Of a stretch of DNA of 64,000 nt, positions 15,954 through 26,850 are shown in pieces (within the stretch, counting starts at the first letter, position 1; every line of letters begins with the position of its first letter). The position numbers and the translations under genes are program-made. The notes beneath the pieces are model-generated. The model was given only the letters and a program-made list of their open reading frames with translations, searched no databases and was not told where the DNA came from. The stretch lies in NCBI GenBank assembly GCA_027490195.1, contig JAIXYN010000060.1, positions 1-64,000 on the forward strand, written 5' to 3'. This stretch comes from Verrucomicrobiaceae bacterium. Its GTDB lineage: Bacteria; Verrucomicrobiota; Verrucomicrobiia; Verrucomicrobiales; Verrucomicrobiaceae.

Positions 15954-16648
15954 CATCCACCCCATCCATCGCCGTCCAATGTCAATCCGTCCGCCGCAGC
16001 TTCGGCAGTGGCGATGCCCGTATCGAAGTCCTGCGCGGCGTCGATTTTGAAGCCAGACAAGGCGAGATGACTTTCCTAGTAGGCCCCAGCGGCTGCGGCA
16101 AGACCACGCTCATTTCCATCATAGCGGGTTTGCTAGACGCCAGTGCAGGGGAAGTGGCGCTCTTTGGCAGCAAACCCGCCAGCATGACCTCGCGTGGCCA
16201 GATCCTCTTCCGCCGCAGCCATCTCGGCTTCGTCTTCCAGCAGTACAACCTCCTGCCAGCCCTGACCGCCGCAGAAAATGCCGCAGTACCTCTCCTTGCA
16301 GCAGGAATGAAGCACCGCGAAGCCGTTGATCGAGCCACCGCGATGCTTCAGCGCCTAGGCATCGGTGAAAAGGCCTCCGTGCTGCCACGCCTTCTATCCG
16401 GCGGGCAGCAGCAGCGCGTCGCTCTTGCCCGTGCCCTGGTGCATGAGCCGCGCCTGATCATTTGCGACGAACCCACCGCCGCGCTCGATCACAAATCTGG
16501 CGAATCCGTCATGGAACTGCTTGCCACCGCCGCCGTGCATCCCGAGCGCGCCGTCGTCGTCGTTACCCATGACAATCGAGTTTTTCACTTCGCTCACCGC
16601 ATCTCTCACATGAACGACGGCGTCATCACCCACACCACCACGCATTGA
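15950..16648 (+). CDS. ABC exporter ATPase (LolD/MacB/DevA type)
   Basis: Protein of 232 residues with Walker A 'GPSGCGKTT' (about 45-53), Q-loop 'FVFQQYNLLPALTAAENA' (the LolD/MacB pattern), signature 'LSGGQQQR', Walker B 'LIICDEPTAALD' and switch 'VVVTHD'. It energises export by the neighbouring FtsX-type permease. Start ATGA overlaps the permease stop. The HlyD-family gene begins four bases after its stop, so the operon is tightly packed. Confidence 0.92.
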   Translation: MTSTPSIAVQCQSVRRSFGSGDARIEVLRGVDFEARQGEMTFLVGPSGCGKTTLISIIAGLLDASAGEVALFGSKPASMTSRGQILFRRSHLGFVFQQYNLLPALTAAENAAVPLLAAGMKHREAVDRATAMLQRLGIGEKASVLPRLLSGGQQQRVALARALVHEPRLIICDEPTAALDHKSGESVMELLATAAVHPERAVVVVTHDNRVFHFAHRISHMNDGVITHTTTH

Positions 16649-16651
16649 CAT

Positions 16652-17608
16652 ATGAAAACCAAAGGACTCCTGCTCCCGCTCATCGCTGCTGGCGGCCTTG
16701 CCTACACGGGCATTTCCATCGCTCGCACTCAGCCACATCACGATTTGACGCAACCGCCATCACCGGCACCGCGTTCGGCCTATGCTTCCACGGTCGCCGC
16801 CGTCGGCCTTCTCGAACCCCAGTCGGAAAACATCGCCGTCGGCAGTCACCGTCCCGGAGTGGTAGAGCGCATCCTCGTGAAAGCAGGAGATGTCGTCAAA
16901 GCCGGTGCTACGCTGGCCACTCTCGATTTGCGGGAACTCAACGCTCAGCTTGCCTCCGCACGTGCCAAGGAGGCCGAGTCTCAGGCCCAAGTGACTGTCG
17001 CCACAGCCACGCTGGCTGAGGCCCGCGATCTGCTCGGGTTCCTTGAAAACATTCGCGATTCGCGCGCCATCAGTGAGGAACAGACCACCGGGCGGCGTCG
17101 CACGGTGGACATCGCCGCCGCTCGTGAGGTGTCGGCGCGTGCCAGCCTTGAGGCTGCCAGAGCTGCAGTGGAGATTATTCAAACCGAAATCGAACGGAGC
17201 ATTCTCCGGGCTCCGATCGATGCCACAGTCCTGCGCGTTAATCTGCGCCCGGGTGAAACGGTGACCACGCAGCCCATATCCGATCCCTATTTCATTCTTG
17301 GCGATGTTCGAGAACTGCATGTGCGAGTCGATGTGGATGAGCATGAAGCATGGCGTTTGAAATCTGGCACTCCCGCCGTGGCTCGTGTGCGTGGTAATGC
17401 CGAACAATCCTGCGATCTTGCTTTTGTTCGTATCGAGCCTTTGGTATTACCCAAACGTTCACTCACCGGTGCCGCCACTGAGCGCGTGGACACACGCGTT
17501 CTGCAAGTAATCTATCGTTTGCAGAACCATGCTGCTGTGACTTTATACCCCGGTCAGCAGATGGATGTTTTCATCAATGCTGAGGGCAGCGCACCTGGCC
17601 AGAATTGA
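16652..17608 (+). CDS. HlyD/MacA-type periplasmic adaptor (membrane fusion protein)
   Basis: Protein of 318 residues with an N-terminal anchor/signal ('LLLPLIAAGGLAYTGISIA'). The lipoyl/barrel-sandwich halves are visible: 'RPGVVERILVKAGDVVKAGATLATLD' (given as two blocks, about 68-93) and 'ILRAPIDATVLRVNLRPGETV'. Between them is an alpha-helical hairpin rich in Ala/Glu (about 95-175), then a beta-barrel domain. This is the adaptor linking the inner-membrane ABC complex to a TolC-type channel, and the channel gene follows directly. Confidence 0.9.
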   Translation: MKTKGLLLPLIAAGGLAYTGISIARTQPHHDLTQPPSPAPRSAYASTVAAVGLLEPQSENIAVGSHRPGVVERILVKAGDVVKAGATLATLDLRELNAQLASARAKEAESQAQVTVATATLAEARDLLGFLENIRDSRAISEEQTTGRRRTVDIAAAREVSARASLEAARAAVEIIQTEIERSILRAPIDATVLRVNLRPGETVTTQPISDPYFILGDVRELHVRVDVDEHEAWRLKSGTPAVARVRGNAEQSCDLAFVRIEPLVLPKRSLTGAATERVDTRVLQVIYRLQNHAAVTLYPGQQMDVFINAEGSAPGQN

Positions 17609-17631
17609 CAGCTTTATTCCAACCACTTTTT

Positions 17632-19035
17632 ATGACCATGCATTTTCGATCCTTACTTCCGGTTCTGATGTTGTCATCCTGCAGCGTCGGGCCCAATTTT
17701 AAGCTACCAGAGGTGCTGATGCCCTCCAAGTGGAAGAATGGCGGCGCGGCGAGCACGGCGGATATCCCTGTCCCCGGCGAATGGTGGAAGTTGTTCGGCT
17801 CCGCCGAATTGAACCGTCTGGAAGAACGCGCGATGGAGAATAATCAGGAACTGCGCGGTGCCCTGGCTCGCGTCGAAACCGCACGTGCGCTCGTCGGTAC
17901 GCAGCAGGCAGACTGGTTTCCCCAGCTCAACATGAAGGATAGCATGCAGTATGAGCGCCTGTCGCAAAGTTCCTTCGGCGCAAACCTTCCACCTGGAGTC
18001 GCATTGCCCAAGACGCAACGTCGTCGGTTTCAAAACATGCTGGAACTGGGGTGGGAAATTGACCTCTGGGGACGGGTGCGTCGCAATGTGGAAAGTTCCA
18101 AGGCTTCCCAGTTTGCCGCCATGGAGACTCTCTCCGCCAGGCGTCTGACCCTCGCGGCGGAAGTGGCGCGTCTGTACTTCCTAACTCACTCGCTTGACCG
18201 GCAGATGCAGGCCGTGCTTGGGACGCAGACTTGGCGTGAAGAAGCGCTGAAACTCCAGGAATCACGCTTCAAAGGCGGGCTGGCGAATGAAATGGACGTG
18301 GCACGGGCTCGTACCGAATTGGAATTTGCCCGCAATGATCTGGCCGCACTGGAACGCCAGCGCGGCAATGCCGAAAACGCTCTGGCGGTCATCTGCGGTG
18401 ATATCCCTTCGAACTTCCAAATATCTAAAGTGACCAGCCAGCCACGGCCGCCAAAAGTCCCCAGCGGGTTGCCTTCCACACTGCTGCAGCGCCGTCCTGA
18501 CATCCGTGCGGCGGAGCAGAAGATGCGCGAAGCAAACGCCCAGGTGGGCGTGTCCGTCGCTTCCTTCTATCCGGCGTTCAGCATCGTCGGCAGCGGCGGT
18601 CTGGAAAGCATCGGTGCCAAGCATTTCTATGATCAGCGCAGCCGCATCATGAGCATTGGCCCCAGCATGACACTGCCGATCTTTCAGGGTGGAAAGCTTC
18701 GGGCTAATTTGAGGGCGAGCAAAGCGACTTACGAGGAGACTCTGGCCAGCTACCGCCAAAGCATCCTAGTTGCGCTACAGGAAGTCGAGGACAGCCTGCT
18801 GGACGCGAGAGCCTATGCCAAACAGGGGCAGGCTCTGGATGCCGCCATCGCCTCCGCGCAGGAGACTCAGCGTCTGGCTGAGTTGCGCTACCAGAAAGGT
18901 CTCGCCAGCTACTTTGAAGTCGTGGACGCCAACCGCACCGTGCTCAGCGCCAAGCTGCTCTCCGCTCAGGTGGAAGGCCAGCGCCTGATGGCCAGCGTGG
19001 CGATGCTCAAGGCACTTGGCGGCGGCTGGCAGTGA
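17632..19035 (+). CDS. NodT/TolC-family outer-membrane efflux lipoprotein
   Basis: Outer-membrane factor of 467 residues. The signal peptide ends with a lipobox (L-S-S-C, Cys about residue 19), then 'SVGPNFKLPEV', the classical NodT-family start. Two OEP repeats follow with long coiled helices ('RARTELEFARNDLAALERQRGNAENALAVICG'-type segments), 'LPSTLLQRRPDIRAAEQKMREANAQVGV' and the C-terminal 'YQKGLASYFEVVDANRTVL'. It forms the exit duct of the exporter. The start is taken at ATG 17632, 24 bases after the adaptor stop; ATG 17638 is an alternative, and a TTG at 17605 would overlap the adaptor. Confidence 0.9.
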   Translation: MTMHFRSLLPVLMLSSCSVGPNFKLPEVLMPSKWKNGGAASTADIPVPGEWWKLFGSAELNRLEERAMENNQELRGALARVETARALVGTQQADWFPQLNMKDSMQYERLSQSSFGANLPPGVALPKTQRRRFQNMLELGWEIDLWGRVRRNVESSKASQFAAMETLSARRLTLAAEVARLYFLTHSLDRQMQAVLGTQTWREEALKLQESRFKGGLANEMDVARARTELEFARNDLAALERQRGNAENALAVICGDIPSNFQISKVTSQPRPPKVPSGLPSTLLQRRPDIRAAEQKMREANAQVGVSVASFYPAFSIVGSGGLESIGAKHFYDQRSRIMSIGPSMTLPIFQGGKLRANLRASKATYEETLASYRQSILVALQEVEDSLLDARAYAKQGQALDAAIASAQETQRLAELRYQKGLASYFEVVDANRTVLSAKLLSAQVEGQRLMASVAMLKALGGGWQ

Positions 19036-19144
19036 TCAGGGTTTGGTGAAAAATGGACTTAGGTGCGGGCCAAATATTCTGTTTGCCGATTCCTTTCATG
19101 CAGCGATGGAAATGGACCGGCTCAGCCAACCTCAACCTTAAGCC

Positions 19145-21056
<1,912 letters not shown>

Positions 21057-21058
<2 letters not shown>

Positions 21059-21224
21059 GAAGAGGAAGATCAACCTCAAATCGCCCAAAGCTGGCGAAGG
21101 AGTGTTCTGGATCGACCTCGGCGAGTACGAGTGCGGCAACGACACCGCGATCACCATCTCCAACGAAGGCGCGGACGGCTATGTGGTCGTTGATGGTGCG
21201 CGCTGGCTGCCAGTGGAGGAGTGA
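21057..21224 (+). pseudogene. Displaced C-terminus of the upstream FAD oxidoreductase
   Basis: Out-of-frame continuation of the preceding gene. Its frame reads 'KKRKINLKSPKAGEGVFWID', then 'LGEYECGNDTAITISNEGADGYVVVDGARWLPVEE', the normal ending of the golvesin-like beta-sandwich that closes this oxidoreductase family ('ISN-G-DGYVV-DA-R--P'). There is no independent start with a believable N-terminus. It lies directly after the premature stop at 21056-21058, needing a single-base change to rejoin. Confidence 0.8.
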
Positions 21225-21228
21225 TGCC

Positions 21229-21645
21229 ATGGAAAAGGATGCGCTGCTGCGACGCTACCAGTGGGTTCTGGGCCTGTTCATCACCGGCCTGGTCCTGAGC
21301 GGTCTCACCGCTTTCCCCTTGCTGCATGAGCTGCGGCTGATGGCTTCATGCCTCGGCATCCAGAATCATGCCTCCTACGCTCAGCACGCAGGACTCACCT
21401 TCTGGATCGGCTATGTTTGGCATGGGCTGGAGGTCACCCAGGCGCAGTTTCCTTTCGTCGCCTACGGCACAGATTGGCTGGCGTTTGGGCATCTCACGAT
21501 TGCGGTCTTTTTCATCGCGGGACCCTGGCGGCATCCGGTGGCCAATGCCTGGGTGCTGAAGGTGGGACTGCTGGCCTGCGCGGCGATTTTCCCCTGGCGC
21601 TTATCTGTGGCGAGCTTCGTGAAATCCCTCTATGCTGGCGGCTGA
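21229..21645 (+). CDS. Hypothetical small membrane protein
   Basis: Protein of 138 residues with three or four predicted membrane helices ('VLGLFITGLVLSGLTAFPLL', 'AGLTFWIGYVWHGL', 'FGHLTIAVFFIAGPW', 'VLKVGLLACAAIFPW'). It resembles the small uncharacterised membrane proteins with an HxxxTFW-type His and a cytochrome-b-like feel, but I cannot assign a family. It starts four bases after the (frameshifted) oxidoreductase reading frame ends, so the two probably share a transcript. Confidence 0.65.
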   Translation: MEKDALLRRYQWVLGLFITGLVLSGLTAFPLLHELRLMASCLGIQNHASYAQHAGLTFWIGYVWHGLEVTQAQFPFVAYGTDWLAFGHLTIAVFFIAGPWRHPVANAWVLKVGLLACAAIFPWRLSVASFVKSLYAGG

Positions 21646-21786
21646 TCGACTGTTCGTTTGGTCTTTTTGGGGCACTTCCCCTGCTTTACTGCCTGCGGCT
21701 GGTGCGCCAAATGTCCGCAGGAATTTCAAGCAATTCGTAATTTTCCGTTTTTAAGGGCGTATGCCTACCGACCCCATTTCCTTGTC

Positions 21787-24234
21787 ATGTCCACCATTCG
21801 TCTTCTGATCCTCATCACCGCAGCTTGTGCCACCAGTGCCTTTGCGGCGTACCCCACCTTTACCACCACGGTGCCGAACGGCGGTCAGCGTGGCACGGAG
21901 GTGAAGCTCACCGTCACCGGGACCCAGTTGGCCGACTTTGAGAGCTTGATTTTCTTCTCACCTGGTTTCACCCAAAAGAGCGTGGACAAGGTGGAGCCCA
22001 ACAAGGTGCAGCTCACCGTCGGCATCGCCCCGGATGTGCCACCGGGAAATCACCTCATGCGCATCCGTACCAAGACCGGCATGTCGCATGCCCGCCAGTT
22101 CTTTGTGGGCATCTTCCCGAACGTGGAGGAAAAGGAGCCCAACAGCGATTTCGACACACCCCAGGTCATCCAGTTGAATCAAACGATCGAAGGTGTCGTG
22201 CTCAATGAGGACGTGGACAACTACCGTGTCAGCCTGAAAAAAGGTCAGCGTCTGTCCGTGGAAGTGGACGGTCTGCGCCTCGGCTACACCGTATTTGATC
22301 CTTTCCTGGCCATCATTGACAAGAACCGCTTTGAAAAGGTGATCTCTGACGACACCATCCTGCACCGCCAGGACGGCTACTGTTCCTATGTGGCTGAAGA
22401 AGACGGCGACTACACCGTCATGATCCGCGAATCCTCCTATCGCGGCGATGGTAACTCCCACTATCGCCTGCACGTCGGTAGTTTCCGTCGTCCCGATGTG
22501 GTGTTCCCCGCTGGTGGCAAGATCGGCTCCAAGACCAAAGTGAATTTCATTGAGCGCGACAGCTCCTTTGAAGAGGAAGTGCAGCTTCCGGCGGAAATCG
22601 ATCCCGACTACATGCTGTTTTCAAAGTCTCAGGAGCCCGCACCCTCTGGAAATCCGTTCCGTCTCGTCAGCTACGACAACGTGCTCGAAGTCGAGCCGAA
22701 CGAAGAGCAGGCTAAGGCCACCGTCGCCCCTGGTTCACCGATTGCACTCAACGGCATCATCGAGAAACCCGGTGATGTGGACTACTTCAAAGTGCCGCTC
22801 AAGAAGGGCATGACCCTGGAAGTGCAGGCCTTTGCTCAGAGTCTCGGCTCCCCGCTCGACAGCGTGGTGAACATCTACAATGAAAAAGGTGGCTCCATCA
22901 GTGGCAACGACGACGGTGGTGGTCGCCGCCGTCTCGACAGCAAGTTCAAGATCGCCATTCCGGCCGACGGCGACTACTTCGTCCGCGTGGCCGACCACTT
23001 GGAACGTGGCGGTCCCAGCTACGTCTATCGCCTCGAACTCATCGCCGCCGAGCCGGAGGTCTTCTTTGCTTCGCCCCAGTATTCGGTGAACGACAACAAC
23101 TACCGTCAGTTCATCCCTGTTACAAAAGGCGGACGCTATGCCACCCTCGTCAATGTCACCCGCACCAACGTCGGGGGAGACTTCAAGTTTGAAGTGCAGA
23201 ACATGCCGCAGGGGGTCAAGCTGCTCACTGAGCTGGCGCCGAAAGACCTCGGTAGCGTGCCGCTGCTCTTTGAAGCAGCTCCAGACGCACCGCTTGGACA
23301 TCAGGTGGTGCCGATCTACCTCAATGCCGTCGATCCCAATACCAAGTCACGCGGCAAGCTGCGTCAGGAGTTTGACATCGTTCGCAATGGCAACGTTGTC
23401 TATTACACCCAGATCGAAGACCGCCTTCCCGTTGCCGTCGTGGAGGAGGCTCCCTACTCCCTCGAAATCGTCAAGCCCGCCGTGCCGCTGGTGAACAACG
23501 GCATTCTCGAACTCAAGGTCGTCTCCAAGCGCAAGGAAGGCTTCAAGGCCCCCATCCGCGTGCTCATGATCTGGAAGCCCAACGGTGTCAGCTCGCTTGG
23601 TGAGCAGACCATTGCGGAAGGCCAGAACGAGTGCATTTTCCAATTGGATGCGAATGGAGGCACTCCAGCCGGTTCCTGGAATTTCACCGTCATGGGCGAG
23701 GCCGATGCCGGCGGCGGCCGCATCTACAATGCCTCCCCATTCACGGCAGTCGTTACCGCCCCCGCTTACATCACTGCACCTGCCATCCCGCTCGTTGCCG
23801 TTGAGCAGGGCAAGGAAGGCATCATGGTCGCCAAGTTGGAGCAACTCCTGCCCTTTGATGGTGAGGCCACTGCCCAGGTGCTCGGCGTTCCTGATACCAT
23901 CCCGATCGAGCCTGCCAAGATCACCAAGGACACCAAAGAAGTGGCCTTCAAGGTGATCACAAATGATAAGTCGCCCATCGGCAAGCAGGCCAATCTGTTT
24001 GTGCGGGTCGATGTTCCAGTCAAAGGCACCAATGCCACCACGATTCACCGCATTGCACTCGGCTCAATCCTGCGCATCGACGCCCCTCGCAAAGTGGTGG
24101 CTCCGCCGCCAGCCGCACCCGTGCTCGCCGCCAACAAGCCAAAGGAGGCTCCCAAGCCCGCCGCTCCCGCAGCACCGAAAGTTCTCTCCCGTCTCGAACA
24201 GCTCCGCCAGGAAGCTGCAGGCGGTAAGAAGTAA
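21787..24234 (+). CDS. Secreted protein with pre-peptidase C-terminal (PPC) domains
   Basis: Exported protein of 815 residues (signal 'LLILITAACATSAFAAYP'). An IPT/Ig-like domain begins it ('TVPNGGQRGTEVKLTVTGTQL'). Two PPC-type beta-sandwich domains follow, each starting with the motif 'E-EPN' ('VEEKEPNSDFDTPQVI', about residue 115; 'LEVEPNEEQAKAT', about 300) and including 'DVDNYRVSLKKGQRL' and 'DVDYFKVPLKKGMTL'. Further beta-rich regions and a Pro/Ala-rich tail close it. No protease domain is present. Such proteins in this phylum are thought to be cell-surface or matrix proteins. The ATG at 21787 is set by the signal peptide. A strong hairpin follows. Confidence 0.82.
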   Translation: MSTIRLLILITAACATSAFAAYPTFTTTVPNGGQRGTEVKLTVTGTQLADFESLIFFSPGFTQKSVDKVEPNKVQLTVGIAPDVPPGNHLMRIRTKTGMSHARQFFVGIFPNVEEKEPNSDFDTPQVIQLNQTIEGVVLNEDVDNYRVSLKKGQRLSVEVDGLRLGYTVFDPFLAIIDKNRFEKVISDDTILHRQDGYCSYVAEEDGDYTVMIRESSYRGDGNSHYRLHVGSFRRPDVVFPAGGKIGSKTKVNFIERDSSFEEEVQLPAEIDPDYMLFSKSQEPAPSGNPFRLVSYDNVLEVEPNEEQAKATVAPGSPIALNGIIEKPGDVDYFKVPLKKGMTLEVQAFAQSLGSPLDSVVNIYNEKGGSISGNDDGGGRRRLDSKFKIAIPADGDYFVRVADHLERGGPSYVYRLELIAAEPEVFFASPQYSVNDNNYRQFIPVTKGGRYATLVNVTRTNVGGDFKFEVQNMPQGVKLLTELAPKDLGSVPLLFEAAPDAPLGHQVVPIYLNAVDPNTKSRGKLRQEFDIVRNGNVVYYTQIEDRLPVAVVEEAPYSLEIVKPAVPLVNNGILELKVVSKRKEGFKAPIRVLMIWKPNGVSSLGEQTIAEGQNECIFQLDANGGTPAGSWNFTVMGEADAGGGRIYNASPFTAVVTAPAYITAPAIPLVAVEQGKEGIMVAKLEQLLPFDGEATAQVLGVPDTIPIEPAKITKDTKEVAFKVITNDKSPIGKQANLFVRVDVPVKGTNATTIHRIALGSILRIDAPRKVVAPPPAAPVLAANKPKEAPKPAAPAAPKVLSRLEQLRQEAAGGKK

Positions 24235-24263
24235 CTGCATAGCTGCAGCTTTGAGTTTTTGTG

Positions 24264-24289
24264 ATGAGGAAGGCTTTGGCCTTCCTCAT
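24264..24289. terminator. Bidirectional rho-independent terminator
   Basis: Perfect 11-base stem ATGAGGAAGGC / GCCTTCCTCAT with a TTTG loop, between the convergent PPC gene and TraB/GumN-like gene. It is followed on the plus strand by TTCATTTT, and the minus strand reads CACAAAAAC after the stem. This is the clearest terminator in the window. Confidence 0.8.
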
Positions 24290-24290
24290 T

Positions 24291-25145
24291 TCATTTTGCG
24301 TGGGGCAGGTCCCAGGCCTTCAGCCATTCAACCTTCGCGCGCTTGAAGCCCTTCTTGAGCAGGCGTTCTTCCATGTCTCCCAGATGCGCGGCTCCATAAA
24401 AGATCGCGATACGCTTTTTACCGGCGGCGATTTCCTTGTCCATCACTTGCAGCGCGACCTTGTTGCGCTCGCCGACAAGGACGGTGCCGTCACCAGTTTC
24501 AATGCCGGCCATGATGTCTTCCACGCTGTCGAACTCCTGGGCGATCATGCGCTTCAGTTCCGTGCTGCTGTCCTTCATGGTCAGAATCTTTAGCAGCATC
24601 ACCATCCCGGCAGCATCTGAATTGACGCCGCGCTTTTCGTTAACCTGTTTCTGCGCCTGCGCGGCCTTGAGGTAGAGCGTGAGGAAGCTCTCCTGCTTCT
24701 GCGTCTGGGTCTGCGTAAACTGGGACATGTCCATGTCGGCATGCACGAAATTTTTCGCCGTGTAGTCGATGCCTTCAAGTTGCCCGTGCAGCTTCAGTGT
24801 ATCACGCATCATGGTCTGAAGCTGGCCGACCCACTGCAGCTTCTCCGCCTCCTTTTTGACCTCAGGCTTGCCCCTTTCCTCAAATGACGGGCCGACGAGT
24901 TCATACAGCACCGCATCATAGCCTTTAAACCGCACATTTAACGCATCAAAATACGCCTTATCGGCGATGTGGATGGCTCCCAAGAGATCCACTTTGACCT
25001 TCTGTGGCGACTCATAGCTCACCACCGCAGTTTGCAGACTGTCGCTTTCGTCCTCCTCCACAAATCGGATGAAGTTCGTGGGCTCATCCGCTGCCGTCAG
25101 CACGGCAAAGGCCAGAGTGGCTTGCAGCAGCAGAAATTGTTTCAT
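24291..25145 (-). CDS. TraB/GumN (TIKI)-family protein, exported
   Basis: Protein of 284 residues with a signal peptide ('LLLQATLAFAVLTAA'). It has the two GxxH motifs of the TraB/GumN/TIKI family, 'LLGAIHIADKAYF' (about 53-65) and 'FYGAAHLGDMEERL' (about 248-261), plus conserved acidic residues ('VLYELVGPSFEE'). Animal TIKI members are metalloproteases; the activity of bacterial members is mostly unproven. It lies 15 bases downstream of the dienelactone hydrolase gene on the same strand, so co-transcription is likely. Confidence 0.78.
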   Translation of the reverse strand: MKQFLLLQATLAFAVLTAADEPTNFIRFVEEDESDSLQTAVVSYESPQKVKVDLLGAIHIADKAYFDALNVRFKGYDAVLYELVGPSFEERGKPEVKKEAEKLQWVGQLQTMMRDTLKLHGQLEGIDYTAKNFVHADMDMSQFTQTQTQKQESFLTLYLKAAQAQKQVNEKRGVNSDAAGMVMLLKILTMKDSSTELKRMIAQEFDSVEDIMAGIETGDGTVLVGERNKVALQVMDKEIAAGKKRIAIFYGAAHLGDMEERLLKKGFKRAKVEWLKAWDLPHAK

Positions 25146-25160
25146 AGTTGGCTTCCTCGT

Positions 25161-25952
25161 TTAGCCTTCCGTCTTGAAAATGCGTGCGAAGAAGGCCTTC
25201 ATTTCTTCCCATGAGGCCTTGTCGGCGGCTTCATTGTACGCAGCCCCTTTGCTGTTGTCATTGCCCGCAGCTTTCTGCGTGAAGGCATGCACTGCGCCCG
25301 GGTAGCTCACCAGCTTGTAGTCCACCTTTGCGTCCTTCATTTCCTGCTCAAATGAAGCGATGTCCTTGGCTGGCACAAAAGGATCATCCGCGCCATGCAG
25401 CGCCAGTACCTTGCCCTTGATGTTTTTGCCGTCGGCAGGAGCCAGGGAATCGAGCCCGCCATGAAAACTCACCACGCCTTTGATCAACGCGCCGCTGCGG
25501 GCCAGTTCGACCACGCCCGTGCCGCCAAAGCAGTAGCCGATTGCGGCTACTTTGGACAGATCAGTCTTCTGATCCTTGTCCAGCACCTCCAGGGCGGAAA
25601 GCATGCGCTCGCGGTACAGCTTACGGTTGGCCTTGTACTTCCCGGCCTCCTTGCCTGCCTCCGGCGGCTGTGGGCGGATGCCTTTGCCATAAATGTCGGC
25701 AGCGAAGACATTGTAGCCGAGTTCCGCGAGCATACGCGCTCGCATCTTCTCGTTGTCACTCAGACCGGTCCACTGGTGGATGATCAAGATGGACGGGAGC
25801 TTGCCGGTCTTCGCGCTATCCACGACGTGCAGGCCTTCGCAGACGACATCTCCAGATTTGTATTCGACGGCGGTTTCTTTGATCTCGGCCTGCAGCAGGC
25901 TGGTGGAAAGGAGCAGGGAGGAGATGAAAAGCAGGGTTGGGTTGGTTTTCAT
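25161..25952 (-). CDS. Secreted dienelactone hydrolase-family protein
   Basis: Alpha/beta hydrolase of 263 residues with a signal peptide ('LLFISSLLLSTSLLQA'). The DLH catalytic triad is visible: nucleophile Cys in 'IGYCFGGTG' (about residues 140-148), Asp in 'GADDPFVPA' and His in 'PGAVHAFTQKAAG'. 'NVFAADIYGKGIRP' is also typical. The family hydrolyses dienelactones and related esters; the periplasmic location suggests another substrate. Upstream of the TraB/GumN-like gene, in an apparent operon with DUF1080 further upstream. Confidence 0.85.
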   Translation of the reverse strand: MKTNPTLLFISSLLLSTSLLQAEIKETAVEYKSGDVVCEGLHVVDSAKTGKLPSILIIHQWTGLSDNEKMRARMLAELGYNVFAADIYGKGIRPQPPEAGKEAGKYKANRKLYRERMLSALEVLDKDQKTDLSKVAAIGYCFGGTGVVELARSGALIKGVVSFHGGLDSLAPADGKNIKGKVLALHGADDPFVPAKDIASFEQEMKDAKVDYKLVSYPGAVHAFTQKAAGNDNSKGAAYNEAADKASWEEMKAFFARIFKTEG

Positions 25953-26024
25953 GGTTTGAAGGCAGTGTACACAGAAGGAAGCGAGTTTTCCAACTCGTTT
26001 CCCCGATGAACTCGAATGATGTTT

Positions 26025-26702
26025 CTACTTGAGTTCCTGAATGCGGATGTTTTTCCACATCACTTCCTTGCCCACCGCTTCAGTCTTTTTGCCAATCCCG
26101 TGAACTTGCAGGGCGATGACGCCCTCGGCGGTCATTTCATCGGCAAAATCCGCAGCCGGAACACCATTGAGGAAGGTCTTGATGCTGCTGCCACGGCACT
26201 CGATGCGCGCCTGGTTCCACTCACCCTGCTTGAAGGCCTTGCGGGCGGCTTCGTTGTTCTTCAGGTCAAAGAGCCAGCCACGGCGGCCTTCATCATACAC
26301 GCCGCCCGTGAAGGCACGTGCACTCGGATCAATCTCAAACTGGTAGCCATGCACCCGGTCAGCCGGGAATTTCTTCTTTTTCCCCGCGATCTCGACTTCC
26401 GTCTCCTGGGTGTAGTAGTTGCTGCGGAACTGAATCCCCGAGTTCATCGAGGGATCGACCTTGAACTCGAGTTCCAGGATGAAGTTCCCGTACTTCTTCG
26501 TCGTGCACAGAAAGGAGTTCCCCGTGTCCGGCACCGTCTTGCCCACCACCGCACCGTTCTCCACACGGTACTCCGCCTTGCCGCTGTGCTGCTCCCAGCC
26601 AGCGAGGGTTTTCCCGTCAAACAGCGGGACAAAAGCATCCTCGGCATGCAGGGTGGCAGTGAGGGAGAAAACAGCGGCGAATGAAAGCAGACGGTTGGTC
26701 AT
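26025..26702 (-). CDS. DUF1080 / 3-keto-disaccharide hydrolase-like secreted protein
   Basis: Protein of 225 residues with a signal peptide ('LLSFAAVFSLTATLHA'). The concanavalin-like DUF1080 fold is recognised by 'FVPLFDGKTLAGWEQH', 'YGNFILELEFKVDPSMNSGIQFRS' (two blocks), 'GYQFEIDPS', 'GGVYDEGRRGWL' and 'WNQARIECRGSSIKTFLNGV'. Some members hydrolyse 3-keto-glucosides, working with GMC/Gfo-type oxidoreductases, which fits the several sugar oxidoreductases in this window. The start at 26702 is set by the signal peptide. Divergent from araB. Confidence 0.85.
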   Translation of the reverse strand: MTNRLLSFAAVFSLTATLHAEDAFVPLFDGKTLAGWEQHSGKAEYRVENGAVVGKTVPDTGNSFLCTTKKYGNFILELEFKVDPSMNSGIQFRSNYYTQETEVEIAGKKKKFPADRVHGYQFEIDPSARAFTGGVYDEGRRGWLFDLKNNEAARKAFKQGEWNQARIECRGSSIKTFLNGVPAADFADEMTAEGVIALQVHGIGKKTEAVGKEVMWKNIRIQELK

Positions 26703-26850
26703 AGGGCGGTGATAAACGGCCTGCCGCGCATGGTCTTTCTTCTCTCCTGCATCAAGAACCGTCACACCCCGGTCACAAACCTTGTCCGGTTTTGGCTCGC
26801 ACTGCGGGATGAACCCGCTAAAACATCCGCAGACTGCTCCAACCCAACCC

